The notes: a model not told the origin generated them from the sequence alone. A stretch of DNA of 64,000 nt from Echinarachnius parma (GCA_037951105.1 JBAMJV010001299.1:132001-196000); one strand, 5' to 3'; shown: positions 37,600 to 49,658, counted from the first letter of the stretch. A program made the numbers and translations.

Positions 37600-37757
37600 T
37601 TACAATTAGATTTTTTCCTATTGCTTTCTTACAATCACAGAATTGGGGAACAGAGAAACCTACACCTATCCCAGCTAGCCATCAATAGGGGGCACCATAA
37701 CAATCAGATAAATTTAATCACTTAGGGTTTTTATCCTTTTGCTTTCTTACAATGTCA
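37600..37757 (+). repeat. One remnant of the start-segment duplication before gene 3
   Basis: ATCACAG at 37634–37640 followed by GAACAGAGAAACC and CTAGCCATCAATAGGGGGC aligns with the duplicated units of genes 2 and 5, but the ATG and the following codons are gone. Confidence 0.65.
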
Positions 37758-37781
37758 GAAACGGCGATAAGAAACAACAAG

Positions 37782-39956
37782 ATGGCCGCCGCAGATGCTA
37801 CCCCCTCAGAGCGAAGCCCTAGACATCCCACACCAGGTCTACTCACCCTACGCACACTAGCCATCAACAGGGGGCGTCTGACCAAAGGGGAAACCAACGA
37901 AGCTGTACGCATCGCAGCTGACCAACAGATGCTCCTGAGCAGAGAACTGAAGGACACTGAGTTCAGACATGCAGCACGGAACGTCCTTGCACTGACTCTC
38001 TATCATACAGGTAAAAAAGACGATGCTATCGAACAGTGGAAACAAACTGTCCAGGAAGATAGGTCAAACCTGAATGCTCTCCAAGATTTGGTTACATGTG
38101 AGAAACTGAGTACAGCCGAGGCTGACAGTTACAGGTCTATGCTGACCGAAATACAACAAAATATCGAACAGGGAAGTCGAGAGGAAAAGCAAGTGTATGC
38201 ACGGTGCAAGGCTGAGCAGGCATATGCTCTGCGTAACAACCTGCAAACTAAAGTTTGGGACACTTCTGATCTTAGACAGCAGCAGGTTGATGCATTCAAA
38301 GATGCTCTTTCATTGGGGCAAGATTCAGTAAGCCAAGATGAGCTCAGCTACTGGCATTACCACATTGGCTTGGCATACACAAAATTATCTCATGCTCAGT
38401 TTCGCTCGCAAAAATATGAGTGCTACAAGAGCTCCGTTAAAACAGCAGTAGAGCATTTAATGAACGGTGATGACTTGGACAAAAATTGTTGTACATTAAA
38501 GGCACAATTTTGGTGTGCACTTGGCAATCTGTTCACTTCAAATAATGATCCACTTCAAGAAAGTTTGAAGTCAGTCATATCGAAGTTAAATGTATCTTCT
38601 GGCATGAAAGAAAAACTTCAGAATCCAGAGCTTTGCTATGAAGAGGCTCTCAAACATGAAGAGGATAATCAAGCATGGATATATGCCAGATTAGGTATGT
38701 ATCATACCAAGCAAGGTCAGTTGGAGAAAGCCATTGGTGCCCTGGACAAGTCTATCTCCTTGGTTGAGTCTCTCCCAGACAATGACCCTGCAAAGGGAAC
38801 ATGCAGATTGGCTTACCCTCATAGAGCTATAGCTTACATCAAAATGGGTAAACAAGCAAAACCGAAAGACCAACAAATCGATTTCTTTGAACTTGCTATT
38901 AAAGATGCAAATAAAGCAGTTGAGTTCAACCCTAATCCTAGTGCTCTGACTTCACAAGGAGAAGCATACTATGAGCGGGCCAAGATTCATGAGAATGGAG
39001 AAGAGAGAAACAAACTCCTCCAAAAAGCATTGATCAGTTTCAAAGAAGCTGGTGAAATATCTGATGGTGAAAACCTACGTGACTTGCACTTTAAGTCAGC
39101 TCGATGTCTGAAGTACAAAGGTGATCTGAAGTCTGCAACTGCTGCATACAAGAAGGCATTCACTAGATCAGGACCTAATAGTACCTTCATGAAATGTGTT
39201 GCTTTTGAGTTTCTCTGCTGCATGTTTGACTTTCATGCGTCAGAAGGGGACCCTGACATTCTCAAACAAGATGCAGCATACTGGCTCAAATCTGTCCATG
39301 ATGGTCTGAAGGAAGACCCTGACTTGCTCAAATCACTTCAGAGAAATATATGCAGAAGAGGTTACAGTGAAAAACTTTTCTGCACACTGACGTTCATGGA
39401 AGAAGTGGATGTATATCATCAAACAGTCGATAGCTGGCGATCACACATTTGGCAAACATTTGATACCGGTGCCAAGAAAAGGAATCATAAAAAAAGGAAA
39501 AAGCCCAAAGAAGTTTTTGTGGAAACAGCACTGAATGAAGATTGTGTATATGACTTCTGCATTATCAGTGATGAAGAAGATTCTTCTGTAGAAGAGTGGG
39601 TACAGAGCTATGTTCTGTGGGATTTAGAGGAAACCTACAGCTTGAAAGGCTGCTATCATAAGAGAGATGGTCGCCTGGGAATGCTGAAGGCAGAGGCTCA
39701 TGGAAATGACATAGAAAACAGTGCTTATGTACTGGTCGTCATCAGTACTGGCTTTCACGATCAAAAGTGGTGCAAGTTTCTAGTAAACATGGCTTGTGAA
39801 CACTTCAAGGATCAGACAAGACTGGTTATCTTGCTGAAGGAGCCAACAAAGGTGCCAGTACCTCTCCAGTGTTGTCCCTATTTCAACTTCAGCGCTCAAC
39901 CAAAGCTGCACAAATTGGCAGGATATCTTATGCCACAGAACATGGGTGTATTCTAA
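37782..39956 (+). CDS. Gene 3: TPR–TIR protein with divergent C-terminal part, 724 aa
   Basis: Single coding exon. The ATG at 37782 is 24 bases after the acceptor AG (37757–37758); the in-frame ATG at 37752 would be intronic. The TPR part is close to gene 2 (KVW.TSDLRQQQVDAFKDALSLGQ). The TIR domain spans ~590–724 with box 1 YDFCIISDEEDSS, box 2 GCYHKRDGRLGM and box 3 FHDQKWC. The BB-loop proline of genes 1 and 2 is lost, and the WCxxE position is Leu (WCKFL). From about residue 485 onward (base ~39235) the sequence diverges strongly from genes 1, 2 and 4, which are nearly identical to one another there. Just before the TIR it carries a lysine-rich stretch (KKRNHKKRKKPKE) absent from the others, which could be a nuclear localisation signal or a linker. 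The protein ends at ...MGVF, four residues shorter than its paralogues. Its 3' flank is also unrelated to theirs. Confidence 0.93.
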   Translation: MAAADATPSERSPRHPTPGLLTLRTLAINRGRLTKGETNEAVRIAADQQMLLSRELKDTEFRHAARNVLALTLYHTGKKDDAIEQWKQTVQEDRSNLNALQDLVTCEKLSTAEADSYRSMLTEIQQNIEQGSREEKQVYARCKAEQAYALRNNLQTKVWDTSDLRQQQVDAFKDALSLGQDSVSQDELSYWHYHIGLAYTKLSHAQFRSQKYECYKSSVKTAVEHLMNGDDLDKNCCTLKAQFWCALGNLFTSNNDPLQESLKSVISKLNVSSGMKEKLQNPELCYEEALKHEEDNQAWIYARLGMYHTKQGQLEKAIGALDKSISLVESLPDNDPAKGTCRLAYPHRAIAYIKMGKQAKPKDQQIDFFELAIKDANKAVEFNPNPSALTSQGEAYYERAKIHENGEERNKLLQKALISFKEAGEISDGENLRDLHFKSARCLKYKGDLKSATAAYKKAFTRSGPNSTFMKCVAFEFLCCMFDFHASEGDPDILKQDAAYWLKSVHDGLKEDPDLLKSLQRNICRRGYSEKLFCTLTFMEEVDVYHQTVDSWRSHIWQTFDTGAKKRNHKKRKKPKEVFVETALNEDCVYDFCIISDEEDSSVEEWVQSYVLWDLEETYSLKGCYHKRDGRLGMLKAEAHGNDIENSAYVLVVISTGFHDQKWCKFLVNMACEHFKDQTRLVILLKEPTKVPVPLQCCPYFNFSAQPKLHKLAGYLMPQNMGVF

Positions 39957-40074
39957 GGGGTTTGAACGCCACTGACAGCATCTTAGAATGTGCAGCTATG
40001 CCACGGTTATGCCCCTTTTCAACCCCTCTTGAGAGCATTCCATCTAGTCACTTGTCAGGTGTACACAGTGTTAA

Positions 40075-40419
40075 AGGTGCACCTGTAAAGTGTCAGATAT
40101 TGCCCAAAATGACATTTGAGACTTCAATCCTATACCAAAATCATTGTAAGATATGTCCGAATGATGTGTGAAGTTTCATTGAAAAAGAACACTGCTTTCC
40201 TGGTTAAAAAAGCGAAAATTTGCATCATCTTTTACAACGAAGTACTGTATAACGTGTATGAGGTTTATGACCGTTCATTAACGCTCTTGAGATGAATGAT
40301 ATCAATGATAGATATCGTCATACTAAAGGGAATTAAAAAAAAATCAAACAGCAAGGTAGAAGAGAAATGTGGAAGCTCCAAGTAATTTTCGTGGAGTTAG
40401 ACACTTTACTGGTTTCCCT
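40075..40419. mobile_element. TTAA-flanked element after gene 3
   Basis: TTAA at 40071–40074 and 40420–40423; inverted ends AGGTGCACCTGTAAAGTGTC / AGGGAAACCAGTAAAGTGTC. Confidence 0.7.
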
Positions 40420-40477
40420 TTAAAGTGTATATTCATTGAAAAACACAACATCAGATACATGTAGCTATTTAAGATAA

Positions 40478-40805
40478 TACAGAATTTGAATATTACTTTC
40501 TAAGCACTCACTCATCAGAGAAAATAAAAAGGGGCAATATATTGAACACAGTTTCAACACCCGAGTCAAGTGACTTGGTGTACTGTAGACCATACAAACT
40601 GTCTTTCTAGTGACGTCACGACACGTACATTGCAGAGGAAACTGCTATATCTTAGTGCGTGTTAAACTGCAGGTTTGGTTATTTTTGTAAAGTTTTATTT
40701 TCTCAGCATTGTTGATGCTTAATGGGGTTCAATATATATGGCTCTTTTTTTTCTTCTTTTCTCTGATGAGTGAGTGCTTGGAAAGTAATATCATATTCTG
40801 AATGA
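40478..40805. mobile_element. Foldback element after gene 3
   Basis: Inverted arms of ~55 bases sharing AAGCACTCACTCATCAGAG and its complement (CTCTGATGAGTGAGTGCTT). AATAAA at 40523 lies in the left arm and could serve gene 3 as a poly(A) signal. Confidence 0.65.
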
Positions 40806-41078
40806 TCTTAGCTTTCTGTAAAGGTTAAATTCAACTAAGTCAGTTTTCAATGACCCTTCACTTTAAGGAGCCAGATCCAATCTTGCAGGTTACCCAGGTA
40901 CATCTGGGTCAAAAGCAACAAATGTGGATACATTTTCTTGCTGAAGGAAAATATAAATGGCACACTTTGGTTTCATACCCAGGACCTCAGGATTGGAAGG
41001 CACATGCTCCTTCAATCTTGCCACACCTTGTCCATGTGATCTAGCTTTCTAAACACGCAATATTGCACTAATTATATT

Positions 41079-41426
41079 TCACCTATATATTGCATCAATC
41101 CCGTCCAGCGCTGCACAGCACCCTCTAGCACAGCAGGTCAGAGCTTCAAGGTCATCTTGAGAGCATGGCTCTGGCAAGGTGTGGACACTGGACAGACTAA
41201 CAGGTGTTCCAATGTCCTGGATGCATTCACATACAGTTTGTTCATCTCTAAGACCCCACCTTTGCATCGTCCATAACCTGTTCTTAACTGGGTGAGGCTT
41301 AGCCAAGAAGGACAAAGTCTCAATGGAGCCTGATGCGAGGGATTCCTTGGTGCCAAGGGAGTTTATGTGGAGGGGTCTGAAGGTGGTTAGACCACAAGGT
41401 CGTCCTTTGAAGTAGTGATGTAACAT
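41079..41426 (-). pseudogene. Non-LTR retrotransposon remnant (C-terminal end of reverse-transcriptase ORF)
   Basis: Across two minus-strand frames the order QLRTGYGRCK, then MQRWGL..., then LEHLLVCP and CSQDDLEAL..ARGCC matches the cysteine-rich tail after the RT domain of many LINE ORF2 proteins. A frameshift is needed to read it, and the RT core is absent. A more eroded relative follows gene 1 at ~16540–16660. Confidence 0.6.
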
Positions 41427-44400
41427 TCTTCTTTTATTATTACTTTAATGATTATAAACAACTTGTCATTTGATAGTGGGTTGATTGCCTTCCTAGCAAC
41501 CGCTAGGTCAGACAATTAATTGTACATTAATTATTTGAATTTATGTACCTAAAAAAATGTATTGCGACTTAGTATAATGCTCCGAGCCTGCCAACTTCAA
41601 CAACACAATATATTTACACTCTATGCCTGCAAACCTCAACAACCCAGCAACACACTGCAGCCAAGCCAGAACAGCAGAACAACAGACAAGAGTTAGTTTG
41701 GCATTAAAATGGCATGAAATTCAATATAGCGCAAAGCAGATACAAAATGGCCTGTGGCTGCCGCTGCTTATGTGATGGTTATTCTCACCAGACGTTCCTG
41801 CTATAAACCTCAACAACCCAATATTCACCTTCTAAGGCTAGAATTCTCATTGATGGGTTAGATCTAACCTATGGGTTAAAAGAAACTTATGGAGTGCCAC
41901 ACATTATGTTAATTCCTTAACGCGCACATGTGTCTCATTGCACACTCATCCTTCACAAACACATACAAGACGTACGTGTATGCAAAGCCACTGTGCGTGA
42001 AAGAAGCAAAATGATGCCTATTATCGTTGATTTTGTTAGTTTATCTGCTTTTTTGTCCAGATCATAAGGTCTCACCATCGGGGAAACATCCCCAACAACC
42101 CCCACCAAGTTTACAAAGCATTTACTGTACAGTGTTTAAAAAAAAAAATAGAGAACATTATGGCAAAAGCTGTAAAATAAACCCCGTCCCCCATACAAAT
42201 TCTCCTGTTGTCTCCTATAGATGTTAAATAAAAAATATACAAGTTTACATTACATATACTGCACTGTTTGTAATAACTTAAGATCGAGATGTATTGCTTT
42301 ATTGTTTGATTAAAATGTGATGAAAATGTGGAAATAAATAAATAAATAAATAAATAAATAAAACAATTAATTCACAGCAAGTAAATCTGCACAATTCAGA
42401 CATGCCAAATAGTTTTTAAAATACATACTTGTTTTTTATATCTATTTTAATACTTTGTGAAAGATAATGTACAGTTCAAATCACTTTTATGTAAATATAC
42501 TACAATACACCTTTACAAAACATGCAGTACTCCTTGTATGGTGTGCAACCTGCTCAGAGGGAAATGTTTTAATGTTATTCTTACCGGCAATTATTGCAGA
42601 ATTGTATACATGCAGATTTTAAAATAATGTACTTATATACAATTGCTGACCTTCTATATTTGTAATTAATATGAATGTGCATATAATTGGATTTTCATGA
42701 GTATGTTACAATTAAGGTTGATTTATGAAGAAGATAATGTACAACATGTGCTAAATGTTCTAACCTAACACTCGCACATATTCATCAATCTTCATGTAAA
42801 ATAAATATAAATTTTCTATTTGTAAGAAGAAAAAATATATATATTTACTGAATAGAATTGTGCTTTCTTGTTGGTGTTTCATAGATAAAATCATACATGT
42901 GCAAAGTCCAGGAAAATATGTTTGACATACAAATCATAGCTCTAGATTGTTATTTGTTGAAGACTCTTTAGATTTTGTATGATATAACATTTTGACAGGT
43001 TATATGTGGTATTTCGTGTATATTATAATGTAGATTTTAGTACATATACTAATATAATTTTGAATGTTTGGTGCCTTTTTTGCTAGCTACGACTAGACTG
43101 GTGTCTAGATCATTATCCTAGGGATCGATAATATAAGTTGTTTGGAAAACTTGTTTTTATTCCTCCACCCATTCATGTTGATATATTTGTGTTTTATAAT
43201 CATTATACCATGTTGCTTTATATATCGTTTTGTATACTTTGTTATTTGTCATACTTTATTTTTTTAATGAATTGAGGAAATAAAATGAAAAAAAAAAAAA
43301 AAATCAATTAAATTGTACAATATACTTTGTTAATAATAATATACATGTATTTCTGACTAGCCTGGAATGATTTTGTTACACTGGATACAATAATAAATGC
43401 ATTTATTTAATTATTAATACAAAGTTCATTAAAGTGAGAAGAAAAATACATAAATCTTCATTGTAAAGTGAAAACAAATTATGTATTTTTAAGAAATGTA
43501 CCATATAAACATGTATTCATAACTAAATTGCATTTAGTTAGAGGAGAAGCTATAACATGAAACTGTATCGATTTGTACAGAAAATTACTATTAATATGAG
43601 CCTGAAATTTTAGAAGACTTGTAGCTGAATTCAGGCTTTTGCTGGAAAGTTTTTACTTGATTTGTCTTTGTAATATGTTATTGCTTTATAATACAAAATA
43701 CATGATATATCATAATCATATTAAATATGCATTTATGAAAGATTTCTTGTGGTCAGACATTTATTTCAGTAATGATATGTGTAAAGTTGCAAAATAACAC
43801 TGTATTAATTATCTAAATGGATTTTTTTTTAAACAAATGTAATTTCTGATTGTAAATAAATGTTTATGCCACACCTATCCGTAAAAGCCTTGCTGTAAAA
43901 GCCTTGTAACGCCAATTTTGTGAAATGATGTGGAATTTAGCTATTTCATGACAGATAATAATTGATCCTCATTATACTGTATATTGTTAGATGTACTTTT
44001 GAAGTTTTTTTTTCTAGCATCAGTATTCACATGTATTTAGAGTTCAATCATGTATTTATAATTATACACATGTATGTGTTTATGAAATCACCTAAAACTA
44101 AACACTAGATTCATGAAACTTGATGTAAAATTGTCTTAGTTAATCAGGCAAATGACATGTAGAGTATGCAAACTCTCATCAATAGTATGTTGTTCAACAA
44201 TTAGTTTTGAAATGGAGCCCTTTTTACAAGCCCTGAGGTGCCTCTCAGGAGCTCAAACCATGATGCTCCTTTTGTTTGTGTAGTTTTATTTATCCAGGTG
44301 AGCATCTTCAGTGCTTTTGCTCTGTTCTCCCAGAGGGACCTGCAGATAATATTATGTTGTTATTATACTCTTTCACTCATTCATATTGATTATCAATTGC

Positions 44401-44880
44401 ATAAACAGTGTATTGTATGAAACATTGAACGTTGTTGAAATAAAATCACAAAAATATATCTATGAAACTCCTTGATGTGGATTGTGTTTTTTTAAATTAT
44501 GAATGATTCCAATTGTTAATTATCAGCTGAGCGATGTGGAGAAAACTTAATTTGTAAAAGTATGAATGCATTTTGATTGTTTTTAATTGTCACATGATCT
44601 CTTGTTAGAAGGGCTAGTTTGAATAGCATGATATGCTATTTTTGTTAGTCCTTTTACCAATTGATGAGTAATTGTACATATACTATTTTGGTTAAATTAA
44701 TAAACAGAAACATTCATTTGAAATCATCTTTCCTTTTGTAATATCGGCCAGTTGAAATTAGTTAATTAATAATGAACTATGGAAAACCATAATTTGTTAA
44801 ATGATTTCTCCTAGCTGTCACCTCAGTTCACTTCCTATGTTTTATTCCATTTCACAATCAAATATTGATTTGGAGCTCTT
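41427..44880. repeat. Spacer between genes 3 and 4, no gene seen
   Basis: Co-linear with 16660–20560 (after gene 1), with high identity from ~42400 to 44640. AAAT run at 42335–42362. No credible frame. Confidence 0.65.
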
Positions 44881-44919
44881 TTGATAGTTACGTATTGAGG
44901 AAGCTGCATTGGTATATTG

Positions 44920-45235
44920 GTAAAAGCTTGGGAATTCCCAGGCAAGGGCATTCAGCTGAAGATAATTAAAAAATTGATATTGCTATGGTAATGAAAGTGT
45001 GACGTTGGTGGTTTCTACTGGGCCTTTTCAATATCGGTCAGACAACAAGAAATGGAAATGATACATCATTTCCATTTCTTCCATTTCTTGCACATCGTTC
45101 GTGTGATATACAACCTATGCAACCTTGCGAGCCCCTGCCATCTTTTATTCAACATTGTGCATTCTCCAATATTTTTTTTCAACTCTGACGATTGAATGGT
45201 GAACAGAAAAACTCTAGCTCACTTTATCTGAAATG
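44920..45235 (+). promoter_or_regulatory. Gene 4 distal promoter (a) with kappaB-like site, and exon 1a
   Basis: GGGAATTCCC at 44930–44939. GAAATGGAAATGAT at 45049 is followed by its inverted partner and a repeat (45066–45089), giving a palindrome with three GAAATGGAA units. Exon 1 ends CTGAAATG|GTAAGT at 45235. Related to the gene 2 promoter. Confidence 0.66.
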
Positions 45236-45343
45236 GTAAGTAAAATTGGCTAAAATGTATGCATTCTGGTGGCTAGCAAAATGTACTTGATACTAAAACT
45301 ACATGTACCCGATGGACTGCAAGTATATTACAATGGGTACAAC

Positions 45344-45629
45344 CAACCCAAAATACTCTATTTTTCACGAGGGCGATTTTGAAAATTTTGAGGGAGAAAA
45401 ACGCCCTCGTGAAATTATTCACGAGGGCTATTTTGGGGCTCACGGGGGCTCTTTTTTTTTTACATCGTTTTTACTGCTCAAGGGTCTAATAAATGATTAT
45501 CATGATGTGATCTATCCGATTATGCCATGTTTGGTACGTTTCTGGCACTTTCCGATCATGCAAAAAGACGGGGGCGATTCCAAATGTATCGGGGGCGAAT
45601 CGCCCGTCGCCCCCGTGTATTTTTGGTTG
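45344..45629. mobile_element. 286 bp element with 8-bp target duplication GGTACAAC, gene 4 intron
   Basis: Inverted ends CAACCCAAAATAC / CAACCAAAAATAC, exact GGTACAAC at 45336–45343 and 45630–45637. Gene 2 has the unoccupied site near 21020. The interior has GAGGGCGATTTT and GGGGGCGA motifs. hAT-like by duplication length. Confidence 0.8.
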
Positions 45630-45797
45630 GGTACAACTACCGGGTGTTAAATACAACACTTGGCACTTTTTATTGTGTATTTAATTTAAAGAGTATGGCA
45701 TGGATTCTATCCCTATTGAAGAAGAAGAGAAGCTCTGAAAAGTGTAATTTTGTGTTGGGTGTGGTCGTGTTGTGCAATTCACACTCGATACTTTTAA

Positions 45798-46411
45798 AGG
45801 GACATTCCCTCTTTTGCAAGCCAAATTTCAAAAGTTGCGAGGTTATTGTTTTATATGAAAGAAAATGTCATTTAATAGCATGCCTGAAAAAATTAGGGCT
45901 TGATTTATAGACCTAAATCTAATAAACCATCGTCCAACGGTTAATTGTGCATGAAACGTGTATTCACCCGTCGAGAAAGTTCGCTCACGGATTCCACGGA
46001 GCGCCACAGCGCTATGCGTGACCCCTATGTGACCCGCGCTAGCTATGTGACCCGCGCATGAATAACAGTGGGTAAGCGATTACTAATTAAAATAACCAAA
46101 CCTCGCTTAAACTGACTACATGTAATTATATATTCTTCATTTTTTAGATCTTTTTCCGTGACATACCTTTACAAATGTCGGCTTCACAATACCTTCACAA
46201 GAATAAGTGCAATATTGTTGTAATATTATGCTAAATCAGTTAAACTTCTTTATTGACCGATATATAGTTTTATGGAGGGACGCATTCGGTTTTTTCATTC
46301 GTAGAATTACAGGGCTGTTTGATCTGATTTTGTGTGTGTGTGTGTGTTACATTTATCCTCATCCGTCAACTGGAAACTGTTCAGACGTTTTGTAAAAGAG
46401 GGACTGTCCAT
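45798..46411. mobile_element. 614 bp TTAA-flanked element, gene 4 intron
   Basis: TTAA at 45794–45797 and 46412–46415; ends AGGGACATTCCCTCTTTTGC / ATGGACAGTCCCTCTTTTAC. Absent from gene 2's homologous intron (~21712). A (TG)n run at ~46333. Confidence 0.75.
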
Positions 46412-46720
46412 TTAATACAATTAATACATATTTTTACAATCAGATTTTAAATTGAGGAAAAAGGCATACAGTACAAAATTGAGAAGCTATACACAAGTCA
46501 ATGAGTGTGTATGCAGGTGCGAATCACACACTGGTTATTGTCATCTTGTTGAGCCTGATCTATTGAAATAAACAGTCCACAACAAATAGTCCCATGTGTT
46601 GGCAGACAATTCATAGCCCTGAATATTTGTAAATCCAAGTGGAAAGGGAATTAAAAGGACAATTGGCATTGTAATACACACCCATTGACTTGCACACAGG
46701 GTTTTACATTTGAACTTCAA

Positions 46721-47079
46721 GGGTACCACCACCCAAAAATAATATTCTTATAAAAATGAAAGGTAACATCTTTAGTATTCCATTCCATCAACAAGTTCAC
46801 ACAAATATGTTTCCAGAAAAAAATATATAATTGGAAAACGCATCACCATTCTTTGACGTCACATTCTAGAGTGAACAATTCCAAATCCGAGTTTTATAAA
46901 CATCAATGGCAGCCCCCATGCTGTACGCGATGAATGGGATTAGCCTGTTCAGCGAGTGACTTTGAATGATGCTCCTTCCTTGCCCAGAGGGCCAATGTTG
47001 GATGTATTTACAGGAAATTTGGTTTTAATTTGTAGAGAACTTAATCAAAAGTAAATAGATGTTGGGGGAAACTGTCCCT
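46721..47079. mobile_element. Possible TTAA-type element, gene 4 intron
   Basis: The right end (AAACTGTCCC before TTAA 47080–47083) is typical; the left end is weak and the left target reads TTCA. Missing from gene 2's homologous intron. Confidence 0.4.
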
Positions 47080-47259
47080 TTAACATATTTTAATTGATTT
47101 TTCCATTTTGGGGTTCAGAATCGTGCAACCTGGTGCTTTCTGTGGTGAGATTTTTAACCCTAGATAAATAAGAATCTGGAGTAAGCATAACACATACGAA
47201 AACAGGCTCTGGGTAAACATTTGTATCATTACCAGCAAGCAGAGAGGATTATTTTGAAG

Positions 47260-47309
<50 letters not shown>
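47260..47309. repeat. Poly-A tract of ~50 bases
   Basis: Uninterrupted A run. It may be a retroelement tail; no body is recognisable 5' of it. Confidence 0.8.
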
Positions 47310-47312
<3 letters not shown>

Positions 47313-47409
47313 TTATTGGAGAAAAAGCGGAAATCCACAGAAAAGCGGAAAATTTTCATGCCTGCATTATTACTTCCTAAAGTTTCATTAAGTTTCAAAT
47401 AAGTATTAA

Positions 47410-47792
47410 GGGATCTAGTAACTTTGTTGACATGTGCAAAAAAAGATGAGTAGTTGATAAAATGTATATTGTTGTTATCTGATATGTCCACAGGGTATTG
47501 GGTGAAAATTTCAAGTCAAATGGACGTTATATGGCCGAGTAATGAGCAAAAATGTAAAGTGATGTTCACAATCTCATTGCACTCACTTTGTACACAGTTT
47601 TCGCGATCTGTTGGATTATCTAACATCTGAACACTTCAATCGTAAATATCTTTTTAACGAAAGGGAAATTTGAAAAACTGAAACATGTCCCATGATTTTA
47701 TTGTGAATACGAATACAACAAGGTACAAGTATGAGGGAACCACTAGAATTCCAATTGTATTTTCAGGATTTGGACAATGTTACTAAGTCCCT
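47410..47792. mobile_element. Family A TTAA-type MITE, between gene 4's two promoters
   Basis: TTAA at 47406–47409 and 47793–47796. Same ends and body as 15068–15445, same orientation, with the GACATGTGC variant. Confidence 0.82.
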
Positions 47793-48189
47793 TTAAATTA
47801 TAGGAAGAAACAATAAAAAGCCGTCAATTTATTACGTATGGGACACCTCACGCTAAGATATTACCTAATTTGCATAATTTATTAGTTAATGCTCAACTTT
47901 TCATATAAAATTACATCAAATGATAAAACAGTCATGTCCATATATGAACCATATATTAACTGCTTCCCTGTGAGTTAATATAATTTTTTGTTATTGTCCT
48001 AAACATAATGCTCTATTTTACATTTATGCAAATAAGGCCATTGAAATTTGCATAAATTGTCATAATATGAACATTTTCTTTATGGAAATCAAAACGTCAA
48101 CTCATTAGCTTTAATATGATATGAAACATGCCATCATTAACTCAACATGAAATTTTCACATCTAAGGGGACCTTGGACTTGCCCTTATA

Positions 48190-48351
48190 TGGAAATGATG
48201 TACTTGCACATTGTTCAAGTGATATACAAATATGCAATCTTGTGAGCCGCTGCCATCTTTGATTCCACATTGTGCATTCTCCAATATTTGTTGTGAACTC
48301 TGACGATTGAATGGTCAACAGAAAAACTCTAGCTCACTTTAATCTGAAATG
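48190..48351 (+). promoter_or_regulatory. Gene 4 proximal promoter (b) and exon 1b
   Basis: A second complete exon-1 module of the gene 1 type (TATATGGAAATGATG, GCCGCTGCCATC, TTCTCCAATATT), ending ATCTGAAATG|GTAAGT at 48351. No GGGAATTCCC nearby. It lies 3.1 kb downstream of module a and 2.35 kb before exon 2, so both could splice to the same exon 2. Confidence 0.66.
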
Positions 48352-48551
48352 GTAAGTACAATTGTGTAATACTGGGTGCTTAAATGTATGTATTCTGGCA
48401 GGCAGCAACATACAGTAGTTAGCAATGTTCACTAAAACTTCCCAATGCACTCAAAGTGCAATGCAATGTTTGATTTGGAAGTTGAATTACCAAACTGATA
48501 TGGCAATTAGTTACATGTACAAGTACAGTACAACAAATTAGAGGAATATAA

Positions 48552-48628
48552 CAATAATAATAATTTAAAAAAAAATAATAATAATAATAATCATAATAAT
48601 AATAATAATAATTAATAATGATAATAAC
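48552..48628. repeat. (AAT)n microsatellite, gene 4 intron
   Basis: AAT and poly-A tract homologous to 9178–9232. Confidence 0.8.
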
Positions 48629-48830
48629 CATGGTGGCTACTTATAATACAAACTAATTTTCATTCAAATCCAGCTTTAGAATAAACTCCCACAAATAAAG
48701 AATATCAAAAGCACTTTAAATGTCATTTAGATAAAATATTTCATTTTTTTATGACACAACCTTGATTATGAAATTCCTTTTTAAAATGGAAACCAATTGT
48801 GATTGTATACCCTGGTTTGATAAATATTAA

Positions 48831-49293
48831 AGTGTTCCAATACAGATACACTTGAGTATTGGTCATTCCCAAAATTTCCTTTCTGAAGATTTTAGTTGGC
48901 TTTGAATCCATTTGAAAGTCCCATAGATGTAAAAATTTGATTTCAAAATAATGTTTTAATTTATTGCCAGGCATGGCGATTTTTCTATCCTTCTGCAAAA
49001 ATAAAACACTACTATTTATAAATCCTACACATTGTTAGCAAAAATACCAAAGTGCATTCAAAATTCCTTTTGATGATCTCTCTTTTGAATAACTACTTTG
49101 ACCAAACATCACATTCAATAAAAAATGTTGGATACGAGCCCTCTTGTGTTAACGGCTATTTCATATGAAAAGGCCAGGGCTGTAACTTTGACATTTGTTT
49201 TCTTCCATTGAAGCATAATTGAATTACAACTACATGTATTATATTTTGATGATAAAAATTAAAATTCAGTTTGTCCAATACTCAACTATCTCT
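48831..49293. mobile_element. TTAA-flanked element, gene 4 intron
   Basis: TTAA at 48827–48830 and 49294–49297. Homologous to 10969–11661 but without the nested MITE, so it predates the duplication of these introns. Confidence 0.65.
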
Positions 49294-49658
49294 TTAACTT
49301 CACAATATTTTTCCAAAAGGTGATATTTGAAACTTCAATTGTATCCCGGTATCGCTGTAAGATTCATCTGAATGATATTGATATGTGACATCTTCATGGA
49401 AAAAGTGAAAATGTATGTCAGATTTTATCCCCAATCCTTAGCGCAAAGTATCTGACTTACTACATCTCCATAATTAAGGAGACATTAAACAAATCTAAAC
49501 CCATTTCATTCTTCTGTTATGATTTATAAGCAAAACAACAAGGTACAAGAGATCTGTGAAAGCTATATTTTTGTTGAATTTGACAAAGTTAATGCACTTG
49601 AGAAAATGTGCAAAAAGTAAAACAAATATGTTGTATTGAAAATGTTTTAACTTAAACC

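Noticed and set aside
41079..41426. Host gene on the minus strand
   Set aside because: Pattern is that of the tail of a LINE ORF2 with a frameshift.
47249..47491. 80-codon minus-strand frame rich in Phe
   Set aside because: Produced by the poly-A tract.
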